Shown piece after piece: positions 60,563 to 64,000 of a stretch of DNA of 64,000 nt. The translations under genes were made by a program, and so were the position numbers. This stretch comes from Arthrobacter terricola (GTDB lineage: Bacteria > Actinomycetota > Actinomycetes > Actinomycetales > Micrococcaceae), in NCBI RefSeq assembly GCF_004354015.1, contig NZ_SMRU01000001.1, positions 275,586 through 339,585 on the forward strand. The letters run 5' to 3'. Within the stretch, counting starts at the first letter, position 1. Each line of letters opens with the position of its first letter. A model generated the notes under the pieces. The model saw nothing but the letters and a program-made list of their open reading frames with translations. It was not told the origin of the DNA and did not search any database.

Positions 60563-61609
60563 TTACGCTCGCGTCGGTGCCTTGGGCGCCTCCCAGCCGA
60601 TCGCGGGGGCCACGTACTTGGCGATGTTGCCCAGGAGCTTGATGTTGTAGTCCACGCCGAGTTGGTTGGGCACGGTGATGAGCACGGTGTCGGCAGATTG
60701 GACTGCGGCGTCCTGCGCGAGTTCCTCCGCGAGGGAATCCGGTTCGCCGACGTAGCTCTTTCCGAAGCGTGACAACGCGCCGTCGAGCATGCCCACTTGG
60801 TCCCGGTTATCCACTTGGGCACGCAGGCCGAAATAGTGTTCGTCTTCCGCGTCCACCACGGGAATGATGCTGCGGCTGACCGAAACGCGCGGCTCGAAAC
60901 CGTGCCCGGCAGCCGACCACGCCTCACGGAACATGGAGATCTGTTCGGCCTGGAGTTGGTCGAAGGGAACGCCGGTGTCTTCGGTCAGGAGCGTGGAGCT
61001 CATGAGGTTCATCCCCTGCTCCGCGGCCCAGACCGCGGTCTTGCGTGTGCCGGCGCCCCACCAGATCCGCTGCGGCAACCCGAGCGACGTCGGCTGGATC
61101 GGCAGGAGGCCGCGTCCGCCACCCACGTAGGAAGGGTCGGCTTCGGCCACGCCACGGCCGGCGATCGCGTGCCGGAAGACCGCGGTATGGCGACGGGCCA
61201 TCGCTGCGTCATCTTCGCCGTCGGCCGGTTCGTAGCCGAAGTATCGCGCGCCTCGCAAAGCCGGCTCGGGTGAACCGCGGCTCACACCGAGCTGGAGCCT
61301 TCCTTGGCTGATGAGGTCGGTGGCTGCGGCTTCCTCGGCCATGTACAAGGGGTTTTCGTAGCGCATGTCGATCACGCCAGTGCCCATTTCGATCCTGGTG
61401 GTCCGCGCGGCGATGGCAGCCAGGAGCGGGAACGGCGAGGACTGTTGGCGCGCGAAGTGGTGCACGCGGAAGAAGGCCCCGTTGACGCCGAGTTCCTCCG
61501 CCGCGACGGCCAGGTCGATCCCTTGGAGCAGCGCGTCTCCGGCCGAAGGAGTCAGGGAGCCTTGGACCGGCCCCCAATGGCCGAAGGAGAGAAAACCGAT
61601 TCGTTTCAT
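60563..61609 (-). CDS. LLM-class flavin-dependent oxidoreductase
   Basis: 348 residues of bacterial-luciferase-like TIM barrel: IGFLSFGHWGP at the N-terminus, RVHHFARQQSSPFPLLAAIA, GTGVIDMRYENPLYMAEEAA and the FMN-phosphate region RLQLGVSRGSPEPA. Such enzymes oxidise a wide range of compounds with FMNH2 and oxygen, or F420. The position beside an aliphatic-sulfonate-type transporter suggests a desulfonating role like SsuD, but SsuD-specific residues cannot be confirmed. The ATG at 61609 is preferred to an upstream in-frame start. Confidence 0.82.
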   Translation of the reverse strand: MKRIGFLSFGHWGPVQGSLTPSAGDALLQGIDLAVAAEELGVNGAFFRVHHFARQQSSPFPLLAAIAARTTRIEMGTGVIDMRYENPLYMAEEAAATDLISQGRLQLGVSRGSPEPALRGARYFGYEPADGEDDAAMARRHTAVFRHAIAGRGVAEADPSYVGGGRGLLPIQPTSLGLPQRIWWGAGTRKTAVWAAEQGMNLMSSTLLTEDTGVPFDQLQAEQISMFREAWSAAGHGFEPRVSVSRSIIPVVDAEDEHYFGLRAQVDNRDQVGMLDGALSRFGKSYVGEPDSLAEELAQDAAVQSADTVLITVPNQLGVDYNIKLLGNIAKYVAPAIGWEAPKAPTRA

Positions 61610-61651
61610 GCCCGCGTCAACCACGGGTCGGCCCGGGGAATTCCCCCAGGG

Positions 61652-62602
61652 TTAGCGGGTGCTGCCTGCCAGAAGGCCTCGGCGATGGAGCAAGCGGCGC
61701 TCGATCGGGGCGAACACCAGCAGTTCGATGAGGATGCCCACGAACAGGATGGCCAGGATCGCGGACATCACAGTGGACATGTCCGAAAGCGTGCGGCCCT
61801 GGTCCAGGAGCGAACCCAGTCCGAAGCCGATGGTGCCGCCCACGGCGATGATCTCGGCCGCCATGAGGGAGCGCCACGAGAATGCCCAGCCTTGCTTGAG
61901 TCCGCCAAGGTAGCCGGGAAGGGCCGCCGGCAGGATGATCTGCAGGGCCATCTGGATCCGGGACGCGCCAAGGACCTTGCCGACGCTGCGGTACTGCGGC
62001 GGGATCTGGTCGACGCCGGAAATGAGCCCGTTGATGATGGAAGGGATGGCGCCCATCAGGACTACGAAGTATACCGTGCCGTCCGAGAGGCCGAACCAAA
62101 TGATCGCGGCCGGAACCCACGCCACCGAGGGCAACACTTGGAGGCCCGAAATGAGCGGACCGAAGGCCCGGCGCAGCGGCTGGACCTGCGCGAGGATCAG
62201 TCCCAGCGGAGTAGCAACGGCGACGCTGATGAGGAATCCGATCACGCCACGCTGTAGCGAGGTGAGGATGGCTTCCTGGGCCTTCCCTTCAGCCCACAAG
62301 GATCCGAACTGGCTCAAGACATCGAGCGGACCGGGAACCTGGTCCTGCCGTTTGAAGCCCAGAGCGACGTAGATCTGCCATGCGAGGACCAGCACCAGTA
62401 GGGCGGCGACCGGAAGGATGACCCGGGTCCAGTCGATGCCCGCTTTGCGGTTGGCATCCGACTGCAGCTTGTCCAGGCCGGCCTCGAGGTCCCGGAGCTC
62501 GTCCGGATTCCCCTTCAGCGCCGGCGACGTGATGTGCCGGGACTCCGGGGCGTTTTCGGGGCTCGCTTCTTCGAGGGGCCGGGTGTCTTGTTCAATTGGC
62601 AT
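61652..62602 (-). CDS. ssuC: ABC transporter permease, SsuC/TauC-like
   Basis: 316 residues. A charged N-terminus (~60 residues) precedes six membrane helices. The EAA-type loop is QYRSVGKVLGASRIQMALQI ahead of LPAALPGYLGG, standard for the nitrate/sulfonate/taurine permease family. It overlaps the ATPase gene by 11 nt, so it is translated with it. The ligand is inferred from the family and the sulfur genes next to it. Confidence 0.87.
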   Translation of the reverse strand: MPIEQDTRPLEEASPENAPESRHITSPALKGNPDELRDLEAGLDKLQSDANRKAGIDWTRVILPVAALLVLVLAWQIYVALGFKRQDQVPGPLDVLSQFGSLWAEGKAQEAILTSLQRGVIGFLISVAVATPLGLILAQVQPLRRAFGPLISGLQVLPSVAWVPAAIIWFGLSDGTVYFVVLMGAIPSIINGLISGVDQIPPQYRSVGKVLGASRIQMALQIILPAALPGYLGGLKQGWAFSWRSLMAAEIIAVGGTIGFGLGSLLDQGRTLSDMSTVMSAILAILFVGILIELLVFAPIERRLLHRRGLLAGSTR

Positions 62603-63329
62603 GGCGGCGGATCTCCTCGCGCAGGCGGCGGGTAATGGTTCCAGTCAGTTCCCCGGCGCGGCCGGCATCGGTTCGGTGTTCCTCGGTGACGGCCCACTCG
62701 GCAACCACCCTCCCCGGACGGGAAGACAAGAGCAGGACACGCTGGCCCAAACGCACGGCTTCACGGACGTTGTGGGTGACGAAAACGATGGTGCGCCCGG
62801 TTTCCTTCCAGATCCGCTCAAGCTCGTCGTGCAGGAGGTCGCGGGTGATGGCATCGAGCGCGGCGAACGGTTCGTCCATGAGGAGGACTTGCCGGTCCTG
62901 GGCCAACGCTCGTGCCAGGGCAATACGCTGGCGCATGCCGCCCGAAAGCTCGTGCGGACGCTTGTCCCCCGCGCCGCCCAGGTGGACCAGTTCCAACAGT
63001 TCGCCGGCACGTGCCGCGCGGGAGGCCTTGGTGGTACCGCCGGTCTTGTCGGCGAGCTTCAACGCGAGCTCAATGTTGCCCCGCGCAGTCAACCACGGGA
63101 AGAGCGCGGAGTCCTGGAACATGAAGGCGGCACCGTCGCTGGGCACTTCAAGGGCGCCCGACGTCGGATGGTCGAGTCCCGCGATGATGTTCAGCAGAGT
63201 GGACTTGCCGCAGCCGGACGCACCGAGCAGCGCGACGAACTCGCCTTGCTCGATGGTGGCGTTGACGTCGTCAAGCACCGGGGCGCCGTCGCCGAAGCGT
63301 TTACCCAGGTGATCCAGTACGACTGGCAT
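62592..63329 (-). CDS. ssuB: ABC transporter ATP-binding protein, SsuB/TauB-like
   Basis: 245 residues. Walker A LLGASGCGKSTLLN (~33-46), Q loop with MFQDSALFPWL, signature ELSGGMRQRIALARAL, Walker B VLLMDEPFAALD and the switch His in VFVTHNVREAV are complete. It energises uptake with the permease downstream. The ATG at 63329 has GGACGGGAC upstream, a weak ribosome site. The gene lies 47 bp after the binding-protein gene. Confidence 0.92.
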   Translation of the reverse strand: MPVVLDHLGKRFGDGAPVLDDVNATIEQGEFVALLGASGCGKSTLLNIIAGLDHPTSGALEVPSDGAAFMFQDSALFPWLTARGNIELALKLADKTGGTTKASRAARAGELLELVHLGGAGDKRPHELSGGMRQRIALARALAQDRQVLLMDEPFAALDAITRDLLHDELERIWKETGRTIVFVTHNVREAVRLGQRVLLLSSRPGRVVAEWAVTEEHRTDAGRAGELTGTITRRLREEIRRHAN

Positions 63330-63376
63330 GGTCCCGTCCTTCGTTTGTTGCTTCGTGGTGGAAATGGAACTTGGTT

Positions 63377-64000
63377 TTACTCTTGGCCGAGGCCGGCCGC
63401 CGAAATCTTTTGGCTTGCCACGGTGTTCAGGGCGCGGAGGTCGAAGATTCCGTTGATGTCGGCCTGTTTGGTGACCCCGGCATCCACACCGTCCTGCAGG
63501 AGTTTCTTGTACGTCCCGGCCAGCGGATCCACCGTGAAGGTGATGTTCGCCAGGGACCGGTCGATCACATCAGCCGGCAGGGTGGATCCCGCGGTGGCCT
63601 TCAACGCGGCATTGATCGTGCTGGCCTTCTCCGCCGCCGGGGCACTGTTCAACCAGTCCACCGCCGCCTTGTTCCCCCGCAGCAACGCCGCCACCGTCTG
63701 CGGATGCTCCGCGGCGAACTTCTTGCTCACAATCAGGATCGTCGTCGGGAACCGGCCGTTCTCCCAAAGGCTCTTTTCGTCCACGAGCACCTTCGCCCCG
63801 GCCTGCAACACCAACCGCGAGGCCCACGGCTCAGGCAACCACGCGCCGTCGAGCTTTCCATCCTGGAACAACTTCAACGTCTGGGCGTTCTCGGTCGGAT
63901 TGATCGCCACATCCCCGCCACCGGCCGCACTCGTCTTCAACCCCTGCTTGCCCAGCCAGGCACGCAACGCCACATCCTGGGTCCCGCCCAACTGCGGCGA
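63377..64000 (-). CDS. ssuA: ABC substrate-binding protein, SsuA-like, 5' end cut by window edge
   Basis: The C-terminal ~207 residues are present. GGTQDVALRAWL, the NPTENAQTLKLFQDGKLDGAW stretch in pieces and PEPWASRLVLQAGAKVL are typical of SsuA/TauA/NrtA-type type-II periplasmic binding proteins. The signal peptide and first domain lie beyond 64000. It binds aliphatic sulfonates or related oxoanions outside the membrane and delivers them to the adjacent permease. The order ssuA-ssuB-ssuC-LLM on one strand with cysG and fprA after them suggests a sulfur-scavenging unit. Confidence 0.87.
   Translation of the reverse strand, partial: SPQLGGTQDVALRAWLGKQGLKTSAAGGGDVAINPTENAQTLKLFQDGKLDGAWLPEPWASRLVLQAGAKVLVDEKSLWENGRFPTTILIVSKKFAAEHPQTVAALLRGNKAAVDWLNSAPAAEKASTINAALKATAGSTLPADVIDRSLANITFTVDPLAGTYKKLLQDGVDAGVTKQADINGIFDLRALNTVASQKISAAGLGQE

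Overview
The window reads as one contiguous piece of chromosome from a high-GC actinobacterium, most likely an Arthrobacter/Paenarthrobacter-type member of the Micrococcaceae. This rests on protein character rather than a database search: two FprA-type NADPH:ferredoxin reductases, an EfeUOB iron system behind a DtxR/IdeR-like palindrome, a PucR-regulated GABA pathway, GTG/TTG starts and several probable leaderless starts. Gene density is high. I see no rRNA, CRISPR array, prophage or transposase. Fifty-six protein genes and three tRNAs are called; the first gene (GH13 glucosidase) and the last (ABC substrate-binding protein) are cut by the window edges.

Layout. 1-6 kb: alpha-glucosidase with a divergent ROK regulator, a CPA1 Na+/H+ antiporter, an SDR-like protein and a membrane-anchored LysM protein with a sortase-like end. 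6.2-12 kb: tRNA-Met, tRNA-Thr, DEAD-box helicase, MOSC protein and a KdpE/KdpD-like two-component pair without the pump genes. 12-24 kb: glutaryl-CoA dehydrogenase, HxlR-MFS pair, the transsulfuration pair cbs-metB, VOC protein, AlkA-type glycosylase, a DUF559-like protein, acyl-CoA ligase, monooxygenase, thioredoxin and thioesterase. 24-28.5 kb: tRNA-Tyr, yajQ and a 2.9-kb inserted element. 28.8-37 kb: efeUOB, htpX, an MFS exporter, and a Fur/PerR-like regulator translationally coupled to catalase. 38-46 kb: permease, DUF779, alcohol and aldehyde dehydrogenases, a histidine-rich lipoprotein and a GAF regulator. 46.9-56 kb: first fprA, RarD, the GABA genes with a PucR regulator, and a CynX-like MFS with an FCD regulator. 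56-64 kb: a sulfur block with a CstB-like persulfide enzyme, second fprA, siroheme synthase, LLM flavin oxidoreductase and SsuBCA-like transporter parts.

The most unusual content lies between genes. (1) The last 23 bp of yajQ are repeated exactly 2.86 kb downstream. They bracket a small element that carries a TM2-domain protein, an HNH nuclease and an excisionase-like HTH protein but no integrase. The insertion separates yajQ from what looks like its old terminator. (2) Several families of palindromic intergenic repeats are present. Family A (three 63-65 bp copies) and family B (three 61-75 bp copies) each lie at or within about 6 nt of a minus-strand stop codon, and family B keeps its pairing while the inner sequence changes. 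Families C and D are tandem or mosaic hairpin clusters. Two A copies bracket the DUF559-like gene. These repeats and the mini-island are the best candidates for something not yet described.
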